Assembly (NCBI GenBank): GCA_038277395.1
Contig: CM076192.1
Location: 128,555,366-128,619,365 of the forward strand
From: Dryocosmus kuriphilus
Lineage: Eukaryota > Arthropoda > Insecta > Hymenoptera > Cynipidae
DNA length: 64,000 nt
Direction of reading: 5' to 3'
Part shown: positions 11,203 through 21,926 of the stretch, piece after piece
Layout: each line of letters starts with the position of its first letter
How positions within the stretch are numbered: the stretch's first letter is position 1
Translations under genes and position numbers: made by a program
The notes under the pieces: generated by a model
Databases searched by the model: none
What the model saw: only the letters and a program-made list of their open reading frames with translations
Told to the model about the DNA's origin: nothing

Positions 11203-12528
11203 AAAAATTAGATATTATTCCTTTTAAGCAAATTTTAGGTATGAGTAACGTATAATTTTAAAAGTTTAGTTTTTAATAATTTTATGCTGATAAATACAAT
11301 ATTGAATTTCGACTCAATTATTTCTGAAAATTTTTATTTTTATAAATAGATTAATTAATCCTGACACAAAAGGAGAAAAATTAAATTCTCTCCTTATATG
11401 CATAAACCGCTTCTTTATTAATTATTATCAATAATATTTATAATTAATTCTAATAATATTATTATTTCTAAGTGTCAGTATTAATAATTAGATAATAAAA
11501 TTAATAAATAAATATGATTAACATATTTTTTGAATAACTCAATTTTTTATGTCCTTTCTAATTTAATTAATAACCATAATAATAATGCTTACTGGAATTA
11601 TTTTTATCTCAATATAAAAATCATTTTTTACTTAGAAGCTTAAGATTTAAGATCGGCTCTTTCTTAAGCCTTCAGTCATTTTTCATTTTGTTTCAAATAT
11701 TTTTAATATTATAATTATTTCTTAATATCAATTATAAAGCTTGTCCCATAAAATAGAAAAACTATTTATACTAATAAAAATATTCAATAAAAGATAATTA
11801 GTATGGATTATATTCGCTTATTTTGAAATTAGATATTATTTTTTAGAAAAGTTATTTAAGCATGCATAACATATAACTTTTAAAAATTTTAGAATGATAA
11901 ATGTGTTGAATGAAATTTTGAATTTTGAATAATTAATTTCGAAAAATTTAATTTCTATAATGATTTTAAATTAATCCTGATATAAGAAAATTAATTCACC
12001 TTTTTATGTACTTAAAACTTTTCCTTATTATTCCTCTTATATTACCTTTCGTATTGTATTCTAATGATACATTATAACTTTTGTACAACATTGAATTCAA
12101 TCACTATGTTCGAGAAATTTTGTAGTTAATTGCATAATATGGATATATAATGCTCTATAATATATTATATTGTAATAAATAGTAACAATTTGTGAATAGT
12201 CATTTTCTTTAATTTCATTTATTTTTTCAGAGACAACTCATCGGATTCAATATTTTCAAACAAACACATGTAATATTATTCTAGCTTTTCATTTTAATTA
12301 TTGTAATTATTTCTCATTTTTATTATTATTGCATTGTATTATAATATGATATTACTTTCGTGTCTCAGAAGCTACATTTTTGAAATTTCGCGCTATTTTC
12401 ACATTGTTCATCGGTTGAGCGATGACGGCAGTAAATTGCAAAGTCCATTTCAACTTGCTTCCGAAGCGTACTACGCAAACTCCAGATTTAGTGATTCTTC
12501 AGAATTTCTTAGTGATCTTTCTCAATTT

Positions 12529-13091
12529 TCAGATGTCCGTTTGGAATGTTCCACTGGAGCTTGCTTCACTTGGCTTGCTATATGGTTTTAAACTTAAACG
12601 ATAGACAGGACCACGTGGCAGTACTATATGCATATGCTGGATAAGTGGGTAATTATTTAGGCGAAAATGAAATTCCACTATTGGGGGAACGCACTTGAAA
12701 TCGTCAGCTGTAAAGCATTGGTGGTTTGGTAGACATACTTCAGCGTATATACTGGACCTTGAGGCCCATCAGGAGTACGAGGTCCACCAGGGGGAGTAGG
12801 ATCATGATTGAGAGGTCGATTTACCGGTGCAAGAGTGTAGCCATAATGAGTGTCATTCATACGTATAAAAGCATAACATCTTCGCACATAACGTGCGTTA
12901 CCAAAATTGTGCATCCACACAGGCGTTCCGTACCCGATGTCTCCACCGATAGCGTTTCCAAAAATAGACAGCTCCACCATTCTTATGCGAATGCTGTTTG
13001 GCTCTGTAAGCCTAAATCCATCTGCAATTAATTTTGTAAAACAAAATTGATATTTATGAAGTTTTTCTACATCCGTATATAACTCAAACTT
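12529..13091 (-). pseudogene. Repeat P unknown ORF, frameshifted copy
   Basis: Counterpart of the 182-codon ORF at 57476-58024. The first part is open and similar (LTEPNSIRIRM, SIFGNAIGGDIGYG, MNDTHYGYTLAPVNRP, DPTPPGGPRT). A 2-base insertion near 12748 shifts the frame after PQGPVY. The downstream part still matches in another frame (NHQCFTADDFK and PRGPVY can be read). The function is not recognised. Confidence 0.5.
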
Positions 13092-13220
13092 TTAACTTAG
13101 AACTCGGACACTGTACCCAATGTTTGACACGTTACGAGTCAAAAGTAACACGTTACCCTTACCATCACTTCCCAAAAATTTGTAACGTGCTACCTTGACA
13201 ATAATAAGTATCATAAATAA

Positions 13221-13720
13221 NNNNNNNNNNNNNNNNNNNNNNNNNNNNNNNNNNNNNNNNNNNNNNNNNNNNNNNNNNNNNNNNNNNNNNNNNNNNNNNN
13301 NNNNNNNNNNNNNNNNNNNNNNNNNNNNNNNNNNNNNNNNNNNNNNNNNNNNNNNNNNNNNNNNNNNNNNNNNNNNNNNNNNNNNNNNNNNNNNNNNNNN
13401 NNNNNNNNNNNNNNNNNNNNNNNNNNNNNNNNNNNNNNNNNNNNNNNNNNNNNNNNNNNNNNNNNNNNNNNNNNNNNNNNNNNNNNNNNNNNNNNNNNNN
13501 NNNNNNNNNNNNNNNNNNNNNNNNNNNNNNNNNNNNNNNNNNNNNNNNNNNNNNNNNNNNNNNNNNNNNNNNNNNNNNNNNNNNNNNNNNNNNNNNNNNN
13601 NNNNNNNNNNNNNNNNNNNNNNNNNNNNNNNNNNNNNNNNNNNNNNNNNNNNNNNNNNNNNNNNNNNNNNNNNNNNNNNNNNNNNNNNNNNNNNNNNNNN
13701 NNNNNNNNNNNNNNNNNNNN
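13221..13720. other. Assembly gap of 500 N
   Basis: Exactly 500 unknown bases. The round number suggests a placeholder of unknown true length. It separates repeat P copy 1 from a Gypsy pol fragment. Confidence 0.99.
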
Positions 13721-14660
13721 GAAATGATCGAGCAGAACATCATCCAAATATCAGATAGCCCTTGGAGCTCACCGATCCTGATCACACGCCACAAAGATGA
13801 TAGACCAAGATTCTGCATTGACTTCCGAAGGTTAAACCAGGTTAGTAAAAGGGTGCATATCCCATCCGTCAAATCAATGCCATGCTGGAAAAACTGAAAG
13901 GAGCAAGATACCTCTCTTCAATAGATTTATAAATGGCTACTGGCACATTCCACTGGCACAAGCCAGCAAGCCCCTCACCGCCTTCAGGTTTCCCGGAAGA
14001 GGCCTTTACTAATTCAACGTCCTCGACCGTATTATAACTCCAGACATGGTCCCGAATTCTTTTGTCTACCTGGACGACATAATTATTTGCACACAGACTT
14101 TCGAAGACCACATCAATGTACTAAAAGCCGTTTTCGACAGACTCTACGAAACCAAACTGAGGCCAAACCTAGAAAAGTGTTTTTTCCAAGTCCAAACTGA
14201 AATAACTCGGCCACGTCATCAACAGAAAGGAGCTTCAAACCGACCCAGACAAGGTCACAGCAATCGAAAGCCTCACACCACCGAGAAACATCAGAGAAGC
14301 ACGCAGATTTCTCGGACTGACTTCATGGTGCAGCCGATTCATAAAGGACGTGACCCGAGTAGCAGCACCTCTCCACCAACTACTAAAAAAGAAAGCTCAA
14401 TCGTAATGGACCGAGAAACACCAACAAGCCTTCAACTAACTAAAAGGAAGGCTCACCGCAGCACCAATCGTCGCGTGCCCAGACTCGACGAAAGAGTTCG
14501 TCCTTCAGACCGACGCGACACCAGCCAGGAAGGAATCGGAGCCCTTCTCACGCAAACAGATGGCAAGGCCGAACGATTCATTGCGTACGTTAGCGCGTTC
14601 GTGCACAGGAAGTGCGTGAGCGCGCGCGTCAGCTTTAAGAAAACTATAGCCGCACTATAG
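13721..14660 (+). pseudogene. pol: Gypsy (Ty3-type) retrotransposon pol remnant: RT and RNase H
   Basis: The first bases after the gap encode SPWSSPILITRHKDDRPRFC and the FRRLNQV motif of Gypsy reverse transcriptase. The catalytic YLDD box lies at 14067-14078 (VYLDDIIICTQTFEDHI), followed by the L+PNLEKCFF thumb motif. Beyond about 14200 the reading continues in another frame (GHVINRKEL, RRFLGLTSWCSRFIKDV, EFVLQTDAT). It then returns to the first frame for the RNase H pattern EGIGALLTQTDGKAERFIAY. At least three frameshifts and internal stops mean it is dead. The 5' part is lost in the gap, and no integrase was found downstream. Confidence 0.9.
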
Positions 14661-14919
14661 TGGGGACGGATTCCCACCAAGCTACCCCACCAAGTGCCAC
14701 CATCACCGACCGAATCTTTAATACCGGACGCGCGACGCAAATTCAACAGCTAAGTCGGGTGAGACTCACCGAGCAGATCTCTCACCCGGTGAAACTCATG
14801 CCTCGTCCCTAACAACAGGTGCTCCTATGGTAGGCAGAAGGTCGTGGGGACCTCATGGAGTAGATACTCCTACAATTTTCGTTCCCCAGGACTGACCTGA
14901 CGTCTAGAGCTGACCGACC
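14661..14919. other. GC-rich stretch after the Gypsy remnant
   Basis: No ORF of note. It could be the decayed end of the retroelement. Confidence 0.3.
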
Positions 14920-15470
14920 GACCCGTGTGTACGGTACTCGTTGTCAATGTGCGCTCACATGGCCACGCGAACCTAGTGCATACGGGGATAAATGGGTGCT
15001 CCCATGTTGTCCCCCTTGTCACCCGGACCGAACTGACTTCTCTTCCCGACCGAACGACCTGGTGACGGTGTACGGTTCTCGTGATCAATGGGCGCTCCCA
15101 TGGCCAAGCGAACCTAGTGCATGCGGGGTTCAATTGGCGCTCCCATGGTCCTCCATTACCACCCGAACCTAACCCGACTTACTGACCACCGACCTAGTGA
15201 CGGTGTACGGTTCTCGTGGTCAATGGGTGCTCCCATGGCCACGCGAACCTAGTGCATACAAGGACTAATGGGTGCTACCGTGGTCCCCCCTTGCCACCCG
15301 AACCGACCTGACTTTCCGACCGACCGACCCGGCGACGGGGTACGGTCCTCGTGGTCAATGGGCGCTCCCGTGACCACGCGAACCTAGTGCATACGGGGAT
15401 TAATGGGTGCTCCCATGGTTCTCCCTTGCCACTCGAGATTGACTCACCGACTGAATCTACCCTAGCGCAC
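14920..15470. repeat. GC-rich minisatellite, about 135-bp units
   Basis: Four units aligned on GCGAACCTAGTGCATACGGG (near 14968, 15108, 15243, 15378). Each also has GGTGACGGTGTACGGTTCTC, GGTGCTCCCATGG and CCTTGCCACCCGAACC. The long minus-strand ORFs over this block are repeat artefacts. Confidence 0.85.
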
Positions 15471-15589
15471 TGCACGTCATTGAAATCGAGCGCCCAAAGA
15501 AGATCTCCGGGGGCAGGGTGGCGAACCCCGGCAGTCAACGTATGTATGTAACTACAGGGCCCGGAGTAACGCGTCCCGAGAGAGGGAGG

Positions 15590-16151
15590 CATACCGGAAC
15601 CGCCCCTCACGTTCGCCCGCGAAGACCAGCGACGTAACGAAATGTAGCGCGCACGCACGCACCACACTACACAGTCACCGCCGTACGCACACACTTCCGT
15701 TCGCACACACGCGCCACAAATCCGTCTTCACATACACATTATGTAACGCGCGCACACGCACCACACTACACAGTCACCGCCGTACGCACACACTTCCGTT
15801 CGCACACACGCGCCACAAATCCGTCTTCACATACACATTATGTAACGCGCGCACACGCACCACAGTACACAGCCACCGTCTTATACCCGCCACACTTCCG
15901 TTCGCACACACGCACCGCATATCCATCTCCACTTACACACACTATGTAACGCGCACAAATACACGTCACACTACACAACCACCTTCGTAAACACACACCT
16001 TTATTCGCACACACGGACCACACGTCCGTCGCCACACACACACACACGCACAAACACACACAATGTAATAAGCACCCACATACGCCACACTACACAACCA
16101 CCGTCGTAAACACACACCTTCTTTTGCACACACGCACCGCGCATCCGTATC

Positions 16152-16197
<46 letters not shown>

Positions 16198-16222
16198 ACA
16201 CTACGCTGTCACCGCCGTACAC
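15590..16222. repeat. CA-rich minisatellite plus (CA)n microsatellite
   Basis: About five units of 100-118 bp containing TTATGTAACGCGCGCACACG, CACACTACACAGTCACCG and CACTTCCGTTCGCACACACG. The last units grade into an uninterrupted (CA)n run at about 16157-16196. The Cys/Val-rich minus-strand ORFs here are translations of the repeat. Confidence 0.9.
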
Positions 16223-16899
16223 GTACACTTTCCTTATCACACGCGCAACATTGAAACATTGTAAGCAACTTTTAGTCAAAAATAAATCGATATTCTACTC
16301 TTGTACTCAGAGAACATGTTGTCTAATTGTCTCAAAACCTGGCCCTGGCTAGGCTGAGGCGTTCGCTGGGACAACTTAGATAAGAGTAGCAAAAACGGAC
16401 CGTTACACTATTTCTCTAAAATTAATCATTTTCAAGAAAAATGTGGTTCTGTTGAAAGATATTCTGATGCGTCCTAATAAATAGGCGATTTTGTTAAATC
16501 AGTTTCAATTTAGAGAAAAGCTTTGCACTTATGTATAATTACCGTTCTGAGAAGCATAAATTCCTATAAAATAAAAAAAGCGGAAATTGAAACAATTAGG
16601 CATTGGTACATAGTTACGTTTCTTCGAGTAGGTCTATCTAAAAAAGGTAATAAAATTTTCCAATTTAAAATGCTTTTTCTGCAGAATGCTGCTGACACCG
16701 TGGTGCGAGTCAAAATTGTCATATTTAGAAACATTAACTTATAGGAGCTTTAAAAGTGCAATTGTCTATCTAAGAAGCTACGTTCAGTAGGAAGTTGTGA
16801 TAAAGCTCCATCGAGATTGATTATTTTAAGAAATTTTTTCGTGTAATTTAATTCCATTTATTTTGATTCATTTAGTAATAATTAGCTTCTATTATCTTA
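16223..16899. other. Non-coding stretch, possible retroelement end
   Basis: No gene supported. A polyadenylation-like AATAAA occurs at about 16282, and ACGGACCGTTACACTA at about 16395 resembles an LTR end, but no partner repeat was found. Confidence 0.3.
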
Positions 16900-17550
16900 T
16901 CGGGGGTCACGATAGCCTTGTTGGTGTTGTCGCAAACTCGAAACGTGCCCATAGCGGAAAAAGCCTGGGAGCCCCACAGACGTAGACACAAGATGTGGTA
17001 GAGTAGTTTATCGAACTATATCCTTCCTGGAATCCAAGTTTTCTAGCACTATATGGATTTTAGAGCATAATACATGTTCTCCACGTTCTCACTTACAAGT
17101 GAGGCATAATTACCTTTTTGAATTATTGTTAGCCTGTGAAATTTCAGGCTTGGAAGCTGCAGATGTGGCAATACCGGAGAAGGATTGATAGGAACGCTGG
17201 TTCTGACGAGATTGTGAATCGCCTTTCGATTTGAATGTCTTTTGATTGCACGAGATATTGACCGCCGTCGCTGTCTCCTCAAGTTAAAAATGAGGTTGGA
17301 GAAAATCTGTGCTTTGTAGTGAAGGGATTTCTATATCGCAAACAGTCTCCTCCCATTTTTCAGTTGTATGATTATGCAATTCAGTTTTTATTAAGTGCAT
17401 TATCATTGAATCCAAAGAATCAACCTGTACTGAAATTGCGCAAAGGGCTCGAATTAATTTTTGTGACTTATTGAATAAGGTGCGAATGGAAAATACTTAA
17501 GAGATCATTGGAAATTCGAACAGGGCTTTGATATCGCTGTCAATTATGAA
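16900..17550 (-). pseudogene. gag: BEL/Pao retrotransposon gag, distal part
   Basis: Reading the minus strand from 17550: IKALFEFPMIS, then LFNKSQKLIRAL, VDSLDSMIMHLIKTEL and HNHTTEKWEE. This matches the BEL/Pao gag layout of length-conserved helices followed by the K(L)D..T...WE motif. Further down, LCLTCK...GEHVLCSK resembles a remnant zinc-knuckle region. Several stops and frameshifts are present. The N-terminal piece of the same gag is at 19731-19965. The two are separated only by R-family repeats and join with roughly ten missing residues, so this is one gag gene split by insertion. Confidence 0.75.
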
Positions 17551-17861
17551 TTTTTTACATTCTCATCAGAGAAGGTATTAGATATATGTAAAACTTGACC
17601 CTCGCATTTTTCGTCAAATCTCCACGTTTTTAGACAACGTGAGTGAGAAGGAACGGCTTTTACGACTGTGTCTGTCTGTCTGTTGTTGTTTTCGTTGGTG
17701 TCGTCGTCGTTGTGGTTGTCGTCGGCTCCTGTTATCGCGATAACTTCTGAAAGAACCATCAGATTGGATTGCGTGTTGGCACACTTCTTCAGGGTCCAAA
17801 AAGAAAGGGCAGGTTCGTTAACCAGCGTTTTTTGACCAGTGGTTATGGTTTTATCCATCAA
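17544..17861 (-). CDS. R-family small ORF in R2, hypothetical
   Basis: 105 codons starting MMDKTITTGQKTLVNEPAL, with KKCANTQSNLMVLSEVIAIT, a short Asp/Asn tract and ETWRFDEKCEGQ-like ending (here KTWRFDEKCEGQ). It aligns with the ORFs in R1, R3 and R4. No known domain. This copy has the shortest Asp/Asn tract. Confidence 0.3.
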   Translation of the reverse strand: MMDKTITTGQKTLVNEPALSFWTLKKCANTQSNLMVLSEVIAITGADDNHNDDDTNENNNRQTDTVVKAVPSHSRCLKTWRFDEKCEGQVLHISNTFSDENVKNS

Positions 17862-19730
17862 AAACTGTTTTCACAAAATCAAAATATCCATTTTCCGGCT
17901 AAAATATGCGAGATGCAAAAAGATTAGTAGATTGTTCATCGAAAAAAAATCTACAAATTTTGTATTAACAATTTCTTGATCAAATGCACGGTTTTTGCTT
18001 AAATCGAGGAAACGTTATTAAAAATCAAAAATTCAAATTTTCCGCTAAACTATGCAAGATACGAAAAAAACAATTATGAGCAAAGCTTTTCAACTCAAAA
18101 ATATCTACAAATTTGCTCTCCATCATTTTTTTAGCAGACGCATAGTTTTTGAGTTATTCGTGAAATATATTATTAAATACAAACGAATCCACTTTTCAGC
18201 AAAAATATGCGAGGTATCAGAAAATATTAACAAGTAGAGTTGTTCATCTTGAAAAGATCTACAAATTTTCTAAAAACGATTTTTCGATCAAACGAATAGT
18301 TTGTACATGAAACGTATAATAGTTGTTTTAGTAAAAAAATACACTACTATAAAGTTCATAAAAAGTTATTAAAAGTTATTGAAAAATCTGCCCGCTGATC
18401 AGGCGCATTCTCATCATGTTTCTCATGCTTCCTAGCCGATTGAACTATATAAAAAATGTGAATTTCTTAATTTTTTGCATAGTTCGGTTGAAAAATGCAA
18501 TTTTTGCATTCTCATCGGAGAAGGTATTAGATTTATGTGATATTTCACCCTCGCAGTTTTCATCAAATCTGCACGTTTTGAGAACCCCTGAGTGAGAAAG
18601 AACAGTTTTTAAGACGGGTTCTGTCTGTCTGTTGTCATCGTTGTCGTTGTCGTTGTCAGTGGCCGCGATAACTTTCGAAGGACTAATCGGATTGGATTGT
18701 GCTTTGGCATTCTTCTTCTGGGTGCAAAAGAAAGGAAGATTTCATTAAGCAGAGGTTTTTGACCAGTGATTATAATTTTATGCATCAAAAACTGTTTTCA
18801 CCAAATCAAAAAATCGATTTTCGGGCTAAAATATGCGAACTACAAAAAAATTGTTCATTTAAAAAAAATCTACAAATTTTTTTAAAACCATTTTTTGATA
18901 AAGAGCACGGTTTTTGTTTTAATAGAGAAAACGTTATTAAGAATTAGAAACTATGGTTTTTTGCCAAAATATTCAAGATACAAAAAAAATTATCATATAA
19001 TAAACAAAGTTACTCACCTTGAGAAGGTCTGCAGATTTTGTATTAACTATTTTTTGATAAAATGCATGGTTTTTGTTTTAATCGAGAAAACATTATTAAA
19101 AATTTTAATTCAAGTTTTCCGCCAAACTACGGAAGAAAAGAAAAAATTATAACAAACAAACTTGTTCAGCTCAAAAAGATCTACAGAATTGCTCTCCGTC
19201 ATTTTTTCAAGGAGACACGTAGTTTTTGAGTTATCCGTGAAATATTTGATAGAATATAAGGAAAATCACTTTTCAGCAAAACTATGCAAGATATGAGAAA
19301 ATATTAACAAGCAGAATTCTTCACCTTGGAAAGGACTACAAAAGTTATTCATAAGACTCATCGTTCTACTTTTAAAAATCGAAATCCTGCATTGTGATGA
19401 TTCGGAAAATCACAAAAAAACTTTAACAATCTACAATTTGTTTTTAAAAAATGCAATTGTCGAGCGCGAAACGCGAGTGTCATGATGAGAATGTACTCCT
19501 TAAGGTCGATAGAGCCTTAGGTAAAATAATTTTTTTGTAATTTTTAATAAGAAATTCAAATTTAATAACCTCATTAAAAGTAGAAGTTTTGAAATTTTAA
19601 GACCCACGTAACGAACAATAAGCAGGAAGTGCAAGGACCAAAAACATCCGAGCTCGAAGCGCGACGACCTGCAGACCGCGCGCCCCAGGCGCGCTCATAT
19701 TTCGCGCGAAACGTGGCGCGCGAAGTCCCG
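17551..19730 (-). mobile_element. Two R-family copies (R2, R2b) inserted in the BEL/Pao gag
   Basis: Copy R2 starts at ACATTCTCATCAGAGAAGG (about 17557). Near 18385-18420 it shows an end hairpin in the opposite orientation (ATCTGCCCGCTGATCAGGCG, then CATTCTCATC). Copy R2b starts at GCATTCTCATCGGAGAAGG (about 18508) and runs through the diverged 150-bp units to a CpG-rich GAGCGCGAAACGCGAG segment ending near 19730. Both have the same orientation as R1. The opposite-facing internal hairpin is shared with R5 (about 42175-42215), which defines a subfamily. R2b lacks the final GCGGGC hairpin and is truncated. Confidence 0.75.
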
Positions 19731-19965
19731 TTAAAAGTTTCCAAGCTACAGTGTAATTTTTGCTCGCCATCGACTCGAACGATGCGATTGTGTTGGCTGC
19801 GTCACCAGTAACGGAACTCTTAAAATATAAACAGTTTTGAATCGTCGGGAGATATTGATCACTGTAAGTAATTAAGTTGAACGCGTTAGAAAATCCTAAC
19901 CATGTATGAAAAGTGCCTGATAGCTTTGCGATTTTAAGTTTCGGGCAATTTACCTCTGACTGCAC
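19731..19965 (-). pseudogene. gag: BEL/Pao retrotransposon gag, N-terminal part
   Basis: The minus strand encodes CPKLKIAKLSGTFHTWLGF, NAFNLITYSDQYLPTIQNC, LYFKSSVTGDAANTIASFE and KNYTVAWKLL. This matches the conserved BEL/Pao gag domain (PKL.+..FSG....W..F...F, YLK..L.G.A...I, NY..AW..L). Translation then runs into R-repeat sequence at 19730. The upstream coding start is not defined. The other half of the gene is at 16900-17550. Confidence 0.85.
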
Positions 19966-20844
19966 GAATATTTTGAAGATGAACTGCTTGCTCCTCTCTT
20001 GGAACGTTTGAATTTACTTAAACACTGCTTTGAGACTCGTTGATTAGGCGGTCTTGATTGGTTGCAGTTGGGCTGTTCAACGTTGGAATAAATAGGGGTT
20101 TTGAATTAGGTTGAGATTGTGAAGATGATGCTAATTGAGGTGGAATAAACTTACCTCTTCTTAGTAAAGTTTTTATTCTACTTCTCGTCCATCACTGGTT
20201 GAACAATTGTCGTTTCTTTAAACAAATTTTTCGACAGTTTACAAACATTTTCAACAGAAAGTAAAACGATCCTATTCTTTTTAATTTGAACGAGTTAGTT
20301 CATTTCATTCAGGGAAAGTAAAAAGTTTGTATATGACCTCGATAAAATTGTTTAACCAAGCGTTAATTGTTTTAAAATTTATGGGTAGGTGGTTCCGTCT
20401 CTAATACTGATGATACTAAAGTTGTCACTGCAAGAGGGACTACTGGACGGTTCAGAATTTGGACCTTTTAAATTATACGACAATATGACGTTCCGTGCTT
20501 TTAGTACAAGGTGAGTCACTTGCTAATAACTGATACCTGGAAGCAGACTGACATTCCATCATGTATATTCCATCTATATATCATTCACCACCATCACCCA
20601 CATCATCCATTTCGTTTTATCTTTTGTTGCTTCACTGTACCTCCAACACGGCGTGGTTACAGGTGGTTGTGTGTGCGTGGGACGCTGAAGCATAAAACTA
20701 TATCTTTAAATTACATTTTGGTTCCTTCATTATTTTAATTTACATTTCGTGCTCATAGTTTTCTTACTATCATAAAATTATATTATTTTGGCATGGCAAT
20801 ACAATATATTTTTCCTTAAATTTTAACTTGTTCTTTTTTTTCAG
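19966..20844. other. Upstream flank with a candidate intron
   Basis: No ORF is supported. AAGGTGAGTC at about 20508-20517 and a T-rich tract ending TTTTTTTTCAG at about 20834-20844 would make a plausible 330-bp intron. The acceptor sits exactly at the start of the coding-like stretch 20845-21926. The exon upstream of the donor is very short or non-coding, so the intron is unproven. Confidence 0.35.
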
Positions 20845-21926
20845 TCTCGACGGACATTTGCTTTACACGGAAAGAAATGTGTGACCCTATGAGGCGTGAT
20901 TTAAATTGTAACTCAGCTGAAGATTATAAAAGAGATGAAAAATTGTTGAATACAAATTATCAAACTGCAATAACGATAAAAACCGAAAATGAGAAGATCG
21001 TGCGCAAATTCATTACTGATTTAAGAAGTAGATGGCAAAAAGCATCAAGAATGGAGGAAATTTTCTTAAAGTAAAATGCGGAATGGCTTGAATTCTCACA
21101 CTCTCTTGGGACTCTCGTGAAATGAAAAACATCTGAAGTAACTTCAAGTCCAGAAGGACACCCATTTGCTTCTTTTTCAGAACTAGCAAACGAAGAGAAA
21201 CAGCTATTCTTCGGAGGAAAGTTTAGAAGAACTGTCGTTTGTTATTTAAATGAGGTGATGCTCAAGGGTCATTGACGAGGCTTCAAATATTGTCACAGAA
21301 ATATCAAAAAGAAGCCCAGTAAAAGCCCATAGAGTATCAGAAGCCATAAATTTTGTACCTCCCACGAAAAAAATCGCTGGAAGAAGCACTGGCAATAATA
21401 TTAAGATATAATTTATCAAAAAATGCGTTTGTAGAATTAAGAGCAGATTTTCTTGAATCTCATTGTAATTATTATGCATCTTGCAAACCAGTTGTTGAAG
21501 CCAAAAGACTACGTTATCCTCCAAAAATCAACATAAAAATTACCGAAGTTTGTGCAGTAGTGAAGGTAGCTCTGGTCACAATGGATACAAACAGAAGTTT
21601 AGTGAAGAAAATAAAAGCAAGTCTGATGCACTGATATTTTGTACATCTTCTCTTCCAGTACAACTCATTGCGTTAAGATATATTCGCAAAAAATACTGCT
21701 GTTTGGAAAAATCAGAAAGCCTTCACCTGCTCGTGATTGTGGACTCACTGGGTTACAGAATTTGAATAAAAGTACTGAAAATGCCATTAAAAAAGTAGAA
21801 TCAATTAGAAAACAAGAAGATCAATCTTGTGACTTACGACACAGAAATCCATATGAAAAAATTTCTTGTACAGTTTCAATCAAATTTAACAATGATTGAT
21901 GGAAAGGTTTGCTATGCTGTCAACTG
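20845..21926 (+). pseudogene. Decayed transposase, possibly Transib/RAG1-like
   Basis: Coding-like sequence in pieces: CDPMRRDLNCNSAEDYKRDE, ITDLRSRWQKASRMEEIFLK, then after a stop EWLEFSHSLGTL and SSPEGHPFASFSELA. A frameshift at the A-run near 21366 leads into EEALAIILRYNLSKNAFVEL. Next come SSEGSSGHNGYKQKF (from about 21555), SDALIFCTSSLPVQLI, in another frame KPSPARDC (about 21718) and finally MIDGKVCYAVN (21892-21924). In RAG1 and Transib transposases the first catalytic Asp lies in a DG-(small) segment, followed tens of residues later by a KP.S...C motif. The same order is seen here, with Glu in place of the Asp. The family call is inference from remembered motif order; an unrelated transposase is possible. 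The relic stops where repeat A begins. Confidence 0.45.

Larger units (their letters stand above)
9290..13220. repeat. Repeat P, copy 1 (carries an R insertion and runs into the gap)
   Basis: Colinear with 52680-58155. Shared landmarks include TACTACAAAAAAATACTGAA (about 9384 and 52774), GGCTTTTTTAAATATGAAAT (about 9880 and 55968), the AATTAGATATTATT stretch (about 11206 and 56111) and the ORF-bearing right end. Copy 1 has the R insertion 10016-11202, which copy 2 lacks. Copy 2 has a Merlin insertion, which copy 1 lacks. The right boundary is hidden by the gap. No terminal repeats were recognised, so whether P is a transposon or a segmental duplication is open. Confidence 0.8.

Noticed and set aside
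13165..13872. ORFs of 178-235 codons
   Set aside because: They consist mostly of unknown residues from the N gap.
15275..16279. Long minus-strand Cys/Val-rich ORFs (up to 143 codons)
   Set aside because: They are translations of CA-rich and GC-rich minisatellites. Overlapping frames are open for the same reason.
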